A DNA stretch of 64,000 nucleotides from Petrosia ficiformis (GCA_947044365.1 OX345636.1:29988466-30052465), one strand, 5' to 3'; counted from the first letter of the stretch, positions 11,326 to 23,021 are shown. Translations and numbers: made by a program. The notes: generated by a model not told the origin, from the letters alone.

Positions 11326-11329
11326 GTCT

Positions 11330-12170
11330 GATTAATGACATTTTCACCACTTGCACACCACTGACACCTAATTTAGTAAGTAGAAAACAATCACTTGCAT
11401 AAAAAATGTAGTGCTGAAACAAATACTGCTTCTTGGTATTCGAATACTCGCTTTTCTTAAATGAATACTCGAATATTCACTTGCTACTCATCATAAATTT
11501 TTTGAGTTGTTTCTTGTAAAATATTAAGTGTTAGCTCACCATTTTGCTGTAAGTAGTTACAATAGATGTTTATAGCAGCAATCACTGTGTTTTTATTGTT
11601 CATTCTTTTTATACAAGCCTAAAAAAACAGTAACTTGAAGCAAGAAACTTCTCTGCTGCTATTTAATTTCCTTTTTATAATTGCATGTGTTTTGTTTCTG
11701 TGTATATGCAAATGTTAAACGAATAATGGAATACCCCATTCGAATACCTATAATAAATAACGAACAATTATCAGAATATTTCAATATTCGTTTCAACACT
11801 AATGAAAAGATATACTTCCTCATGGCAGATTTATATATGTATAAACCTATCAAAGGAACTGACTGGGATATAAATGTGATATAACTCCCTAGGACCTATA
11901 ATATCCTATATATATATAATTATATATACCATAGCTAACACCCACATCAAAGATACCGACAGGTGTTATATACGCGATATACACCCAACCACAGGTGGAT
12001 ATGAAACCACAGGGCTGATATAAGACCAATAATGATATTCATAATAGATTGCATCAGTCTGAGCATGCGCAGTCAAGTTGTAAATTGAAAAAAAAAGATG
12101 GAGACAAATGGAAAAAGGAGCGTAGAGCCATAGATATCAGGTAACATTGATGTTGATGTTAGGTATAGAA
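11330..12170. other. Non-coding stretch
   Basis: No gene is seen. The two overlapping frames at 11659-11884 lie on opposite strands and have no motif. 11940-12080 has short inverted segments (CCACAGGTGG, CCACAGGG) like those around foldback elements. Confidence 0.4.
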
Positions 12171-12171
12171 T

Positions 12172-12319
12172 ATATTATATATAGCATGGTTTCTCGGTGT
12201 GTATCAGCAATATCAGCTCTTCACCCCTCGATAGCAGCCTTCGGCTTTGCCTCGGGCTGCTATCTCGGGGTTCAGGTCTGATATTGCTGATACACACCTC
12301 GAAGCCACGTTATATATAT

Positions 12320-12320
<1 letters not shown>
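12172..12320. repeat. Long inverted repeat (foldback element)
   Basis: Left-arm segments GGTGTGTATCAGCAATATCAG and CTCGATAGCAGCC are mirrored by GGCTGCTATCTCG and CTGATATTGCTGATACACACC. The arms are about 55-60 bp, the loop is near 12242-12254, and outer AT-rich pairing extends further. Confidence 0.8.

Positions 12321-12371
<51 letters not shown>
12310..12371. repeat. (TA)n microsatellite
   Basis: An uninterrupted TA run abuts the foldback element. Confidence 0.9.
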
Positions 12372-12374
<3 letters not shown>

Positions 12375-12429
12375 CATGATGAAGCCACACTTCAAAGCTT
12401 CTCATGTTTGATACATGCACTGTGGTTAG

Positions 12430-13567
12430 TTAGCACCTTTGAAGCCATCATAAGTGAGTAAATGAATTAAATAAACAACATAATAAGATGATTATTGATA
12501 ATTAAAAACCAAAACTAAGGAAACTTCCTTCTGACTTAATTAATTAATTACTAAAACTATTATTATGTGAGTTTTGATTTGCTAATTAAAACCAAAACTA
12601 AAATGATTTGGCATAACCTAACTAAAACAACACTATTATATAGTATGCTAACAGCATATAGTGTACATATTGTAATATGGAATTTGTAATAAAGAAAGTT
12701 TTGCTAATGTACAGTTTATTCACCTTTGATTTTGTAAATTATTATAAATTATGTCATCAGTTCACTTTAGTGAATATATAGTGAATATATAGTGAATGCA
12801 CAACACAAAGATATAACATATGATAAAGGTAATAATTACCTCAGTGGGGTAACAAGTTTGAATGTTGTGTATCCAACAATTTTCCGTCTTTTGCATAGTA
12901 GGGGTCATTTGTTTAATAATCACCACTTCCATGTCATGTATAGAATGGTTTGGGAAATTAAAATGTGTAGATAGATACTGGTATTTTTTTTTGTTTCAAT
13001 CTGATGTTTCAAGAATTTTATGGTTTTGTTGGATGATGGTTCTAAGGGAGGACAGTGACGGATGGTATGTGACAAATGGAACTCTGTCTGTAGGCTGTTG
13101 AAGACTCTCATCTCAACTGGTTTCATATACTCTATTGATGGAAGGATTGATGGTAGTTTCCATGTAACCTCAATTCAATAAATTGCAGATGTCACACAAA
13201 CAAATACAAAAACTAGTATCTACACATTTTAATTTGCCAAACCATACAGAAGTGGTGATTATTGAACATATGAAAATTATCTTCCTATGTTAACACCTGA
13301 TAAGGTCAGTTGTCATTTTGTGCTGTGCATTTTTGACCTTATAGTAGGACCTGCTGTTTAGAACCTTCAAATATGTAAACAAAAATAAAACAACATTTAT
13401 TTTGTTTATTAGCTAGCAATATCAGGGTATTTCTAGAATATTATATTGTGATGCTATTGTGAAATTTTCACTACTGCATGTGCATTGCCAAAAGTGTACT
13501 AGATGCATACAGTAATACATTTGTACAGTAAGGGATAGAAACTTATTGTTGTATAATTACTATATAG
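12430..13567. other. AT-rich stretch, no gene supported
   Basis: Short frames at 12792-13126 overlap on both strands. Candidate coding similarity was not seen. Confidence 0.4.
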
Positions 13568-13641
13568 ATTGTGGAGACTCCCTGATGATCTACTGTGTGT
13601 AACATTAGCACAGTTTGAAGAAGGTTTCAATACAATACATG
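13568..13641 (+). CDS. Candidate exon of unidentified split host gene
   Basis: After a TATATAG acceptor come 74 nt coding LWRLPDDLLCVTLAQFEEGF then NTIH, with a consensus GTAAGT donor. The entry phase matches the exit of 11252-11325. The exit phase (1) matches the entry of the candidate terminal exon at 27854. The composition is that of a folded protein. Confidence 0.5.
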
Positions 13642-13865
13642 GTAAGTTTACCAGGCACACACACTTGTACAGGTAGTCTACATACTTACAAATTAGGCTA
13701 AGGGTCAATGCATCCACATGAGACTACTTTAGATCTTATATGTATGCCTTTTAAGGTCAACATATGAGGCCTTTTCAAGTGTTTACCTAATCTCATAACC
13801 ACAGCAGTACAGGAGGGATGAGGGAGCCAGGAAAACATTGCATGTGCATTTGCAAACTTTGCCAA

Positions 13866-13907
13866 CACACACACACAGTCACACACACACACACACACAC
13901 ACACATA
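13866..13907. repeat. (CA)n microsatellite
   Basis: A CA run interrupted once by GT. It sits just before the duplicated segment at 13940. Confidence 0.85.
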
Positions 13908-13939
13908 CGCACAAAATTTTAGTTTCCAGAACCTCTTTC

Positions 13940-14780
13940 TCATACACTCGCACACTAGTGTTGTTTTAGTTAATTATAACTAAAACCCCTTTTAGTTATA
14001 ATAAGTCTATTGCAATAACCATAAATAACTGAAATGAAAATTGACCAATAATGACAATCAACAGTTTGAAGAAAACTTTACCTCACTATATTAAGTCACA
14101 TGATCAGTCTTTGTCACATGTAAACCCAACAGTATCATCCCTGCCCACACACAGTTTACCCTTATTATTTTGTCAACATTCTTTACATCATGAAGGATGA
14201 TCACATATGACTTAATAATGTAGGTGACTAGTATGATGTGGGTCAATGTCACTGATGTGCACTGAATAGTAGATAACTGTTGGCCATTTATGATCTCTGT
14301 ATGAGTGAGTACTCACTGACCCCAAACAATGGACATTAAACAATTAATTACACCTCCATTGTATAATAATAGTATAATAATAGTATAAGCACTACTGTAG
14401 TGATCACAATTTGTGGAGATACTAGTATTTTCTAATTTGTGTAGCTACTTGTTGTTAAGTGTTTAAATGCTTTAAAAATGAATGCACTTGTACATTTAGT
14501 TCAGAACCCTCACCACAAGTGTGATTGGGAAACAAGAACAATTACTGTGTGTGTAACACCTGAATAGTGATGCACTGATATGAGATTTTACCAACATGTT
14601 TTCTTCAAATGTTCATCCAAAGGACATTAATGACCACTTAAGAATGGAAGCCAATACTGTATGTGGGAGCATCTTGTAGCTGAAGTGGCCTAGCCTCTGG
14701 GTGTACTTATGATATTGCTATGGGACTAAGTGTTAGCTGCTATTCACACACTTGTAAGTCAACCTTTGGGTTTGTAGGGG
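13940..14780. repeat. Diverged repeat, copy 1 of 2
   Basis: It contains ACACTAGTGTTGTTTTAGT, CAGTCTTTGTCACATG and TACATCATGAAGGATGAT, then a later block GTGGGAGCA, GCCTCTGGGTG and GTGTTAGCTG. All recur in the same order at 15940-16910, roughly 2 kb away in direct orientation. No coding frame is seen in either copy. Confidence 0.7.
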
Positions 14781-15939
14781 TGCACTTTATAAGTGTAGAA
14801 AATTTATTCTGCAAACACATCCACCACATTAATAAATTTTGATGGTGTCATCAGTATCAATGGTTGCATTTTTGATATACATTTCTAGTTTCTAGCCATT
14901 TGATATACATTTCTAGTTTTCTACACAAGACAGTCTACTAAATGTGCTTTAAGCTTGTGCAAAAATCCAAAGTTGAATTGACAAAGACGCTAAGTGTGGG
15001 TGTTGGCACTGGCCATTGCACTTTCAACACTCCCCTTGCTGCTTTCCTCCCACTAATGCTCCATGATTTTGGTATCTATGACATTGTTAGATGGTCCTCT
15101 ATTTAAGTAAGTTAAAAGTTTCTGTTGTGTAAAACATAAAAGTTATGAAGGAAAACATTTTATAATGTACATTCCTGAATTAATTGGTAATTTTTAATTT
15201 CATCCAAAAACCACCAAACTGCCAATTAAAAAAAACACTGTCAACAGTATTTCACAGTATTTGTAGGTTTCCAATTTCCTTTCCAATTTCCTTAGCTAAA
15301 ACTGATTTTTTGTTCATTTCACTCAATATACCAAAGATCATTTAGTCTTTGGGATGGCATACACTTCAATAAATAATTAGCTGATGGGGTACTCTGCATG
15401 CAAAACAATGGAGTCAGACTCTGAGGCTACTACTCAGGGTTGTCACTTCATATAAGTATACTCTACAAACAACAGAATACATGCTTGAGTGACAAAAAAT
15501 ACATCCCCCCTATGTACCTCATGTACTATATACACATTAAACAAGGGATGGTACTTACATTAATGTAACCAAATACCAATAAAAGGAAGGACCTGAATGT
15601 GAGACACCACAAAGCAATCATAGGGATACTTTATGTCTTGTTTGTTCCATCAAGTAGTATATTATGTGTTTTCTTTTCTCATAGTTTCCAAATGATTCCA
15701 ATCCACATCTGTTTGTGTCAGGGGTAAAACTTACATTAATGCAAATACCAACAAAAGGACCTCAGGTTGACATACAGAGGAGATACATGTCCAGGTTAGA
15801 GCTCTATTGTGTGCCCCTGTGTGACAAAATGACTACTTTTAGTTATAGTCGTAGTATGCCTGGTTTCTGAACCTTTTAGTTTAATTATAGTTTAGGTAAT
15901 TATTAAAAGGGTTTCAGCTAACTAAAAGTTCCTAAAGAT
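14781..15939. other. Non-coding stretch between duplicated segments
   Basis: No gene is seen. 15600-15640 (ACACCACAAAGCAATCATAG) is a reverse-strand fragment of the dispersed repeat found at 47035, 53680 and 62475. Confidence 0.4.
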
Positions 15940-16910
15940 GCCCTTTCTCATACACACACTAGTGTTGTTTTAGTATAACTAAAAGCCTTTTTAGTAACGT
16001 ATTGTGACTTTTAGTTACAACAAGTCTATCGCAGTAACCATAACTAACTAAAATGAATAATTGAGCAATAAGTGACAATAAACAAAAGCTCTTACCTCAC
16101 TATAATTATTAAGTCACATGGTCAGTCTTTGTCACATGCAAACCCACAGTATCAACCCAGCCACACATATTGAATTTCTTGACTCTGACCATCATATCGA
16201 CTCATATGATTATTAACCCTTGTTATTCTGTCTTTACATCATGAAGGATGATTATATAAGTACTTAATGTGTAATGTTACCAATATTGTGATAAATACTT
16301 TAGCCAATAACTGATAACCAATCCATTGAATCCAATATTATATCTATCTTCTGGTTTTTGATTCTTTTAATGAAATGAGCATTTTCTCAATAATTATATA
16401 ATGAGTATTATATAGCGTACTATAAGCACTTTTTACAATATCAGTTGTATAGATCTTTCAGAAATAGTCGATACCGATACCGATACTAAACATAATGGCT
16501 GATAATGATGAATCTAATTATCAGTGCATCACTAAATGTGAGTTCCATAGAATGTACCTCTTGCATCGAGTAAATGCTTTTCCTTGTATAAGTAATCATA
16601 ATTCAGATGCCAATTTAATACTTAACTGTGATAATCAGATCTTGCTTTTTTGTATCCAATTTGTTACTTCTTTTGTGTTCATTTTGGGAATTTTGCCTTT
16701 CTTTTGGTTGTGCTATGTTTTCTTCCAATGTTCAGTTATCCCAAGAACCATCACTTAATTACATATACATGTCTGTGGGAGCAACTTGTGGCTGAAGTGG
16801 TTTGTTTTGCCTCACTTCACAGCCTCTGGGTGCAGTTCTGTGGTGCTAAGTGTTAGCTGTTGACATTGCTATTCACACATTTCAGCCTCTGGGTGTGTAG
16901 AAGGTGAATG
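15940..16910. repeat. Diverged repeat, copy 2 of 2
   Basis: Direct-orientation partner of 13940-14780, with small insertions and deletions (for example an extra TAACGTATTGTGACTTTTAG near 15990). The frame at 16495-16758 within it has no recognisable motif. Confidence 0.7.
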
Positions 16911-17036
16911 GAGGTGGATTTACTTCCTGTTGTGATTCTATATGCTTTTTCATGGACTATGTTACATAATTATACAACATAAAAAGGATTATTTAAATAT
17001 ACTAGACCTATGTCTGAATATTCACTATAATTAGAT

Positions 17037-17261
17037 CAGTGTTTTTGATAAACTTATATGGCACACCATTGGCCCAAAGAGCTTCTATTTTGGCACAGCT
17101 CAGTTCTCTCTTTCGGCCAGATGACACAGTTAATTATGATTATATTGTCACTAACAGCATTAATTCTTTGTTAATTGGCTCAAGATGTATTCCTAATGGC
17201 ACACACACGAACCATTGTTGAGCCAATTTGGCCCATGCTTCAAAAGTTATCAAAAACTCTG
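17037..17261. mobile_element. hAT-type MITE family A, copy 1 (225 bp)
   Basis: Ends are CAGTGTTTTTGATAAACTT and, reverse-complemented, CAGAGTTTTTGATAACTTT. Flanks are AATTAGAT and AAATAGAT, a 7/8 match to an 8-bp target duplication. Two further copies are at 43583 and 63307. Confidence 0.85.
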
Positions 17262-17815
17262 AAATAGATATATTAAACAAAAATATAACAAGCGGAAGCA
17301 AGCATTACATTGTAGATAGCATCATAGCACATAAATTTACAATTTTGTTTAACTTAAAAGTTTATAACATGTCAAATAATTGTACAAGTACCAGTATAAA
17401 TAAAAGAATAAAGTCTTAAAGTCCAGTAATTTTGAAGACTCTGATATGCTTCATAAAACAAAAGTGCATATGACTGTGCATATGACTGTGCTTCTGTTTA
17501 TGCTTGAGAATTAAGCTCCTTGGAAGTGCTTTACCCCCAACCCTGCATGCACTATAGTACCATAGTACATAATTATAAAGTTGTCACATTTTGATTCTGA
17601 ATGTGAATAACACACATTTCCCCTCCTACAGAGTGAAACACATCCTGATCATAGTCCTATGTGCTTGAAGATCCACAAACTGCAGTGGGACATAAGTCTC
17701 ATCTCCAGCTAATCACAGTTATACTTGTTTATCCATACTATGCTGTGTGACTTTTTGTTGAAAGTGATAATATTCATACATATTTAATATATCAATAATT
17801 TATGCACTTATAATT

Positions 17816-17844
17816 GGGGCGAGCCTGAGCGAGCCCCACACTAG
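17816..17844. other. GC-rich hairpin followed by CTAG
   Basis: GGGGCGAGCCTGAGCGAGCC then CC, three bases and CTAG. Together with AGGCTCGCTCCCACAA at 18708-18724 it could mark the ends of an element that encloses the repeat-rich coding fragment at 17967. Helitron 3' ends also combine a hairpin with CTRR, but spacing here is short, so the class is unresolved. Confidence 0.3.
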
Positions 17845-17966
17845 TCGTGTAAACGAGATTCTGTCGATATATATATATATATATATATATAGATACGACT
17901 TCTTACCGTTAAAACTCTTATAATACATGCAATGAAAATAATTTTTTAAAAATTATCTGTACACAC

Positions 17967-18520
17967 GTGTTCAAAATGGCTGATTTGATTTCAACTAAAA
18001 TAAGAGCGAAGAGAACACGACAAGAAGAAATTCCTGAACAGCGCCAAGAGCGACTGAAAAAAGGCAGGATCTCAGATAGACGGCGTAGAGAATCAGAAAC
18101 TCTTGAAAAACGTCGTGCTAGGCTTGACCGTCAAAGGGCCTATCGTGAACGAAGGAACTTCTGAAACTGATGACCAGAGAGCAGTCAGACTAGCTCAGCT
18201 AAGTCATAATCAGCAACAAAGACTATCTACGGAAAGTGACGACCAGAGAGCTGCTAGACTAGCTCACCTAAATCACAATCAGCGACAAAGACTGTCTACT
18301 GAAAATGATGACCAGAGAGCTGCCAGACTAGCTCAACTAAGTCATAATCGGCAGGAAAGAATGTCTTTAGAAACACCAGAAGTAAGACAACATAGACTGC
18401 AGCTCGACAGAGACGGACATCAACAAACAAGACAATTGCGTACACAAAGTCAGAAGATAGAAAAATACCATGCTGATTTGGCGAATCTGAGTTCATCTTC
18501 TGTATGTTTATTTTTCCGGC
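17967..18520 (+). pseudogene. Arg/Gln-rich repeat protein fragment (transposon-associated)
   Basis: From MFKMADLISTKIRAKRTRQE the frame is highly basic, then stops at 18162-18164. A neighbouring frame continues with about 25-residue repeats built on DDQRAARLAQLSHNQQQRLS. They occur three times, ending at RQERMSLETPEVRQHRLQLD. A frameshift near 18150 links the two. Similar N-terminal repeats occur in Helitron/PIF1-helicase-associated proteins of sponges and other invertebrates, from memory. No helicase follows, so this is a fragment. Confidence 0.45.
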
Positions 18521-18878
18521 AATTTTTATTGGCGACATCTCTATTACTCTACCGTGAACCAAAGCTGTATTTCATTTCCAATTTCAGATACATCAAAATT
18601 GTCAAATTCCAATTTCCTCTTCAAGTTACTACTGGCCATGATCTCTTCACTTCGATTTCCCATGCAACTAAATGTGTATGTAGCAATGGGCATGCATATA
18701 AACTCGTGAAGGCTCGCTCCCACAATGTTTCTACATTCTTCTAGTTATGTCAATATTAGATCTACCGTATTTCCTCGATTAATACCCGCAGGTACTATTG
18801 ATTTCAGCCACTGGGAAGATGCGACTTCTATTCGAGGGCGGGGTTTATTATTTTCGTTCACGTGTCAGAGAAAGATGG

Positions 18879-20561
18879 AATGGCACATATTCATTTTTTA
18901 TAATCGTTTAATAAAAAATTACGGTCCAAGGGGGTGCGCGTTAATTAGGACTAGATGTCTAACAGGTGTACAGCAATGGTGCACTTCTGTTGTGTTCCTG
19001 GATGCTCGAACAATTCATCTAGAGAAGCCCATCTCTCCTTTTTTTCACTTCCCCTCAAGCGAAAGAAGGTATTGAAGCAGTGGGTTCACGTTATTGGAAG
19101 GAAAAATCTGAGTATCAACAAACATACCCGTCCGTGTCTGTAGTGAACATTTTGTACAAGCAAACGGTCGTTTACTGAGAAAGGACGAAGCGCCTTCTGC
19201 TCGTGTTCCATGTGGTAGTGAGCCTAAAAAAAAACGTAAACCTCCTAAGGATAGAAGCTCAATTATAAATGACGAAGAAGAAGAAACAGAATCTGGTAGA
19301 GATGAGGATGAGGCATATAGCACACAAGATGCCTGTGTTCAAACAGAGAAGATGGTTTCTGACGAACAGAGAGCCCTGCTGAACAAAGTTGAGTCTTTAC
19401 AGTCAGTCTTAAAAGAGAAAGATCAACAATTTACCAAGCTAAAGTTTCGTTTAATGAACATCAGAGATGATGGAACTCAAATAATGTTTTATACTGGATT
19501 CCAGTCTTACCAGGCCATTGAAGCTTTTTACCATTTTCTTGGACCAGCTGCAGAGTGTCTATGTTATTCATCAGACAAGACAGTATCTAGTAAAAAGAAA
19601 AGGAGGGACCGGTCATTATCTCCAATTGAAGAGTTGTTACTGACTTTAATACGTTTACGTGTGGGACTGATGGAGCAAGATTTAGCATACAGATTTGGTG
19701 TATCACAATCTACTGTATCAAGAATTATAATAACGTGGATAAATTTCTTGTACCTTGAATTAAAGAAGATACCATTGTGGCCTCCCAAGGAAATTATTCA
19801 AGTGAACATGCCAAAAGCATTTAAAGAGAAATATCAAAGAACTAGAGTCATCATTGATGCTACTGAAGTGTACATAGATCAGCCAAGATTGCCTGATATT
19901 CAACAGATGACTTTTTCAAACTACAAGAACAGTAATACATTCAAAGGTTTGATTGGAATCTCACCTGATGGTGTAATAACCTTCATCTCTTCTCTCTATC
20001 CTGGATCATTATCTGACAAAGAGTTAACAAGGCAAAGTGGCATTCTTGATTTGCTTGAAAGCAGTGACTCTGTTATGGCTGACAGAGGTTTCGATATAGA
20101 AGATGAACTGATTTTAAGAGGCGTTCACCTAAATATTCCACCATTTCTAAGAAATAAGAAACAATTCTCAGAGAAAGAATTAGTTGGCACTCGCCGTATT
20201 GCATCTCTCAGAATCCATGTCGAAAGAGCTATGGAACGAATCAAGAATTATCATATTTTTGACAGATCGTTGCCAGTACAACTGACTGATATTGCTGACA
20301 GGTTGTTTTTTGTTTGCTGTGTATTGACTAATTTTCAAGAACCATTATGCACTTAAATGATTTAAGTCAATTACTTTAATGATTAATAATATTCGGAGAC
20401 TTTCAGATCTTCAGGATTTCTTCCAGCCAACAAGGCCTCTATCTTGGATTCCATTCGTGAGTCCAAGCGACAAGCGTGATGTTTATGCGGTCTAATTAAC
20501 GCGCACCCCCCTGGACCGTAATTTCTTATTAAACGATCATAAAAAATGAATATGTGCCATT
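18879..20561. mobile_element. THAP-DDE_Tnp_4 transposon (ISL2EU/IS4EU-like) with 72-bp TIRs
   Basis: The left arm 18879-18951 and right arm 20490-20561 are inverted copies (AATGGCACATATTCATTTTT; ATTACGGTCCA; GTGCGCGTTAATTA), with a few mismatches. They enclose a THAP-domain plus DDE transposase. A different TIR-like sequence (TACCGTATTTCCTCGATTAA) at 18771 belongs to something else or to an extended left end. I assign the superfamily from the THAP + HTH_Tnp_4 + DDE_Tnp_4 order. Confidence 0.7.
18955..20356 (+). pseudogene. THAP-domain DDE transposase with one 4-bp frameshift
   Basis: MVHFCCVPGCSNN begins a THAP zinc finger, and its distal half (VCSEHFVQANGRLL, ARVPC) is in another frame. The break lies at 19128-19138, where CCGT is tandemly repeated (CCGTCCGT); one unit fewer would restore the phase. 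From 19136 to 20356 a single open frame runs through an acidic linker with PKKKRKPP, a coiled coil (ALLNKVESLQSVLKEKDQQF), a helix-turn-helix (DLAYRFGVSQSTVSRIIITW) and the DDE domain: VIIDATEVYID, SVMADRGFDIED and HVERAMERIKNYHIF. All three acidic residues are present. Confidence 0.8.
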
Positions 20562-20806
20562 GCAGAGTGTGTCATGTTGTTTCCTGAAAAGAGAGTGTCT
20601 GTTTTTCTGTGGACTTCAATGCTTCATATCACTACACTTTAATTTTAAATACTTGGATTCATCAGAAACAACTACAAATTACAAATAATATTAATCAAAA
20701 TTAGAAGAGAATTCTATATTAATCAGGAAAACAATTATATTTGCAAAGACTGAATCAAAATACCATCAGCTGAAGAGAAACTGAAACCATAGCAAATTTG
20801 TGTCAC

Positions 20807-21837
20807 TTAAAAATTGACAAAACTTATGAGTAATTCTGTTAATTCGATCATGTTTGAAATATTATTAGTGAAGTCTAATTTTGCGAGTTGGGTAACTATT
20901 ATATGAGAGTCTGTTCGTCTTACAATCACCGGGGTGACAAAGGACGGTTGACAAACTAGTCCAAGCATTACTTTCTGTTGTTTTTTAAATAAACCCAACA
21001 TCTGTTCCAAACTCTGGAAAAACACAGGTGCTCTGTTGTCGCTTTTTATTTCTATCGGGTAAATATTTCGTTCAAAATTCCATGCAACAAAGTCAGCTAC
21101 TCTTAACTGGTGTCTTTCACTCCGTTGTGACTCCTGAGCGTTACTCCTTGTTGTAGGGCAGTTTAGGATCCATGATACCTCAAACGCACCAGGTTGGGAA
21201 TCCCCTGACGGGTTGGTGCTATGTAAAAAAATCCATCCTCCACATGATCTAAAGCCAGGATTGCAGTAAATAGGGTGAAAAAAAATTTCCCCTGTGTGCT
21301 TTGAAAAGATACTTCCTTAGCACCACGATACCGATAATATAGGGATTTTAGCCTTCTTTGAAAATAATCAAAATCCAAACTGTTAAAAGGATTAATAACC
21401 GCTCTGTCAGTGTATTCTACACCATCATCTGAATCGACATCTCCATTTCCTGGCACACGCTCTGGTCTCTCTTGTATGACCACAGGCGAGTAGTTGCTTT
21501 GCAGCAGTTTTGCTGGTAAGCAGGCCCTCAGCAATTTTAATTTGCCTGCCTCAGATGAAGAGAGATCCTTTTCAAGGATTAAATTGCTGTTTAAATATAG
21601 TCTTCCTCTAACCAAGTCGCAATAGTAGTTCCCTACGGACTCCTCATGTACAAAACGAACTTCTGATTGAGCTAAATTTATATACTCAACATGGTCAAAA
21701 TCAGGCTCCCTAGAGTCACACGTAATTCTATTTCCTTTGTATATTACTGGATAAAGTTTTGCTAGCTCTTCTGTTGTTGGCCTTGTTGCTTGTGGTAGAG
21801 GTGGAATAGTGGACCCAGTAGACCTAATAGTGGTCAT
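20807..21837 (-). CDS. Unknown protein with possible PD-(D/E)XK motif, frame break
   Basis: The 224-residue first part starts MTTIRSTGSTIPPLPQATRP (start at 21837) and has no family I recognise. Its frame stops at 21163. An overlapping frame carries on from about 21185: FEVSWILNCPTTRSNAQE, then RVADFVAWNFERNIYPIEIK and SLEQMLGLFKKQQKVMLGL, ending at 20807. VADFVAW followed by YPIEIK resembles the D...(E)xK strand pair of PD-(D/E)XK nucleases or Crinkler-like proteins, but this is a short-motif guess. Either a one-base frameshift or an unseen intron separates the parts. TATA-like sequence lies upstream near 21960. Confidence 0.45.
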
Positions 21838-22179
21838 GTTGAATGAATAGAAGACGGGGAAAAAATATCTTTAGCTTCAGTAGCTTGAGAGAGAGAGACG
21901 ACCTCAGACGGGTAATATCAATATGAATTACGAAGCATGGTTATTCCAAACGAAGTACACCTCTTTATATATCAACGGAGGTATGATCATGTGAGTAATT
22001 GACCAATGAGATATATGTACTTTAGTTTATTTAATCATTTAATTAATTAATAATAATAATGAATTTTTTTGGGGATTTATTAATAAATTATTACAGCCTT
22101 ATATATTATACCTAATACCCATACATGGCCGAGTAGATTTAGACTTTTCACTACATTGAATCTTTATAATTGCAATTCG
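21838..22179. other. Upstream region of the unknown minus-strand gene
   Basis: AT-rich. It contains a GAGAGAGAGACG run and TTTATATATC at 21963-21972, which could act as a minus-strand promoter. No gene is seen. Confidence 0.3.
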
Positions 22180-22399
22180 CAATTTTTATATTGATAATTT
22201 GGTCAAAGAATGTATATCAAGCCTGTCAGGCACACCACATTGACATATAAAATTGCAGCTGGCCTGAATTTTTAAATGGCTAGTCCTTATAGTAGGAGTT
22301 GCTAGGTGCGAGGGTTTAAATTAGTATTGAAATGATACTAATAATATTCACACAGCATCCATCAATCTTCATGCAATCAGATGTGTTATAACTTTGTAA

Positions 22400-22481
22400 G
22401 GGCAACTGTGGACAATCTGAAATAAATGTACACTGATCAGATTGTTTCGACCTATTGGGTCTCATCAGCACAGTGTATCCC
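22400..22481 (-). ncRNA. Type I hammerhead ribozyme (copy A)
   Basis: Reading the minus strand: stem I 5' strand ACTGTG (22474-22469); core CTGATGA (22468-22462); stem II GACC-CAATA-GGTC; core GAAA; stem III ACAATCTGA with loop and TCAGATTGT; cleavage triplet GTC (22413-22411); then stem I 3' strand CACAGT (22410-22405). An outer GGG/CCC pair extends stem I past an internal loop. Every conserved core position is present. Cleavage is predicted after C at 22411. Confidence 0.85.
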
Positions 22482-23021
22482 AAATTCACAATTCTATGTA
22501 GTACCATGTCTAGTACCTCCAGAGGTACTGGTAATAGATGCTACTAGAGCTTTCAGAATTGGACTGAAAATCTGAAATACTTACTCTATGTTTCAGATGA
22601 GTCAGAAGAGATATATATAACTTTACCATTTCTAGTACAGTCAGCACCTCCAGAATCAAAGTAGAATGTGCTTTAGTAAATGCTGGTAGATAACATACAT
22701 ACATACATACATACATGTACATACATATACATGTGACAGTTTTTTTCATTGAATATTCAACTTCTATGCTCAGAAATAAAGAATATAAAACTGTAAACAA
22801 CTATAGACTACATGATTACTAGGTAGTGACTTAAAGTCTAATAGTATAATTATGTTGGTAGACACAGGTCATACCGTATAGCCGTTTTTGTTCGCGAGGA
22901 ATTATATTTTGCGCTTCCACAAGTGCGCGAAATTAAAATCCACATAATATTAATGGTTATAAAAATTTGTACCACGTGCAGATTTAGACGTGTTGAAAAT
23001 TTTGTAGAGAGCTAGAGATCA

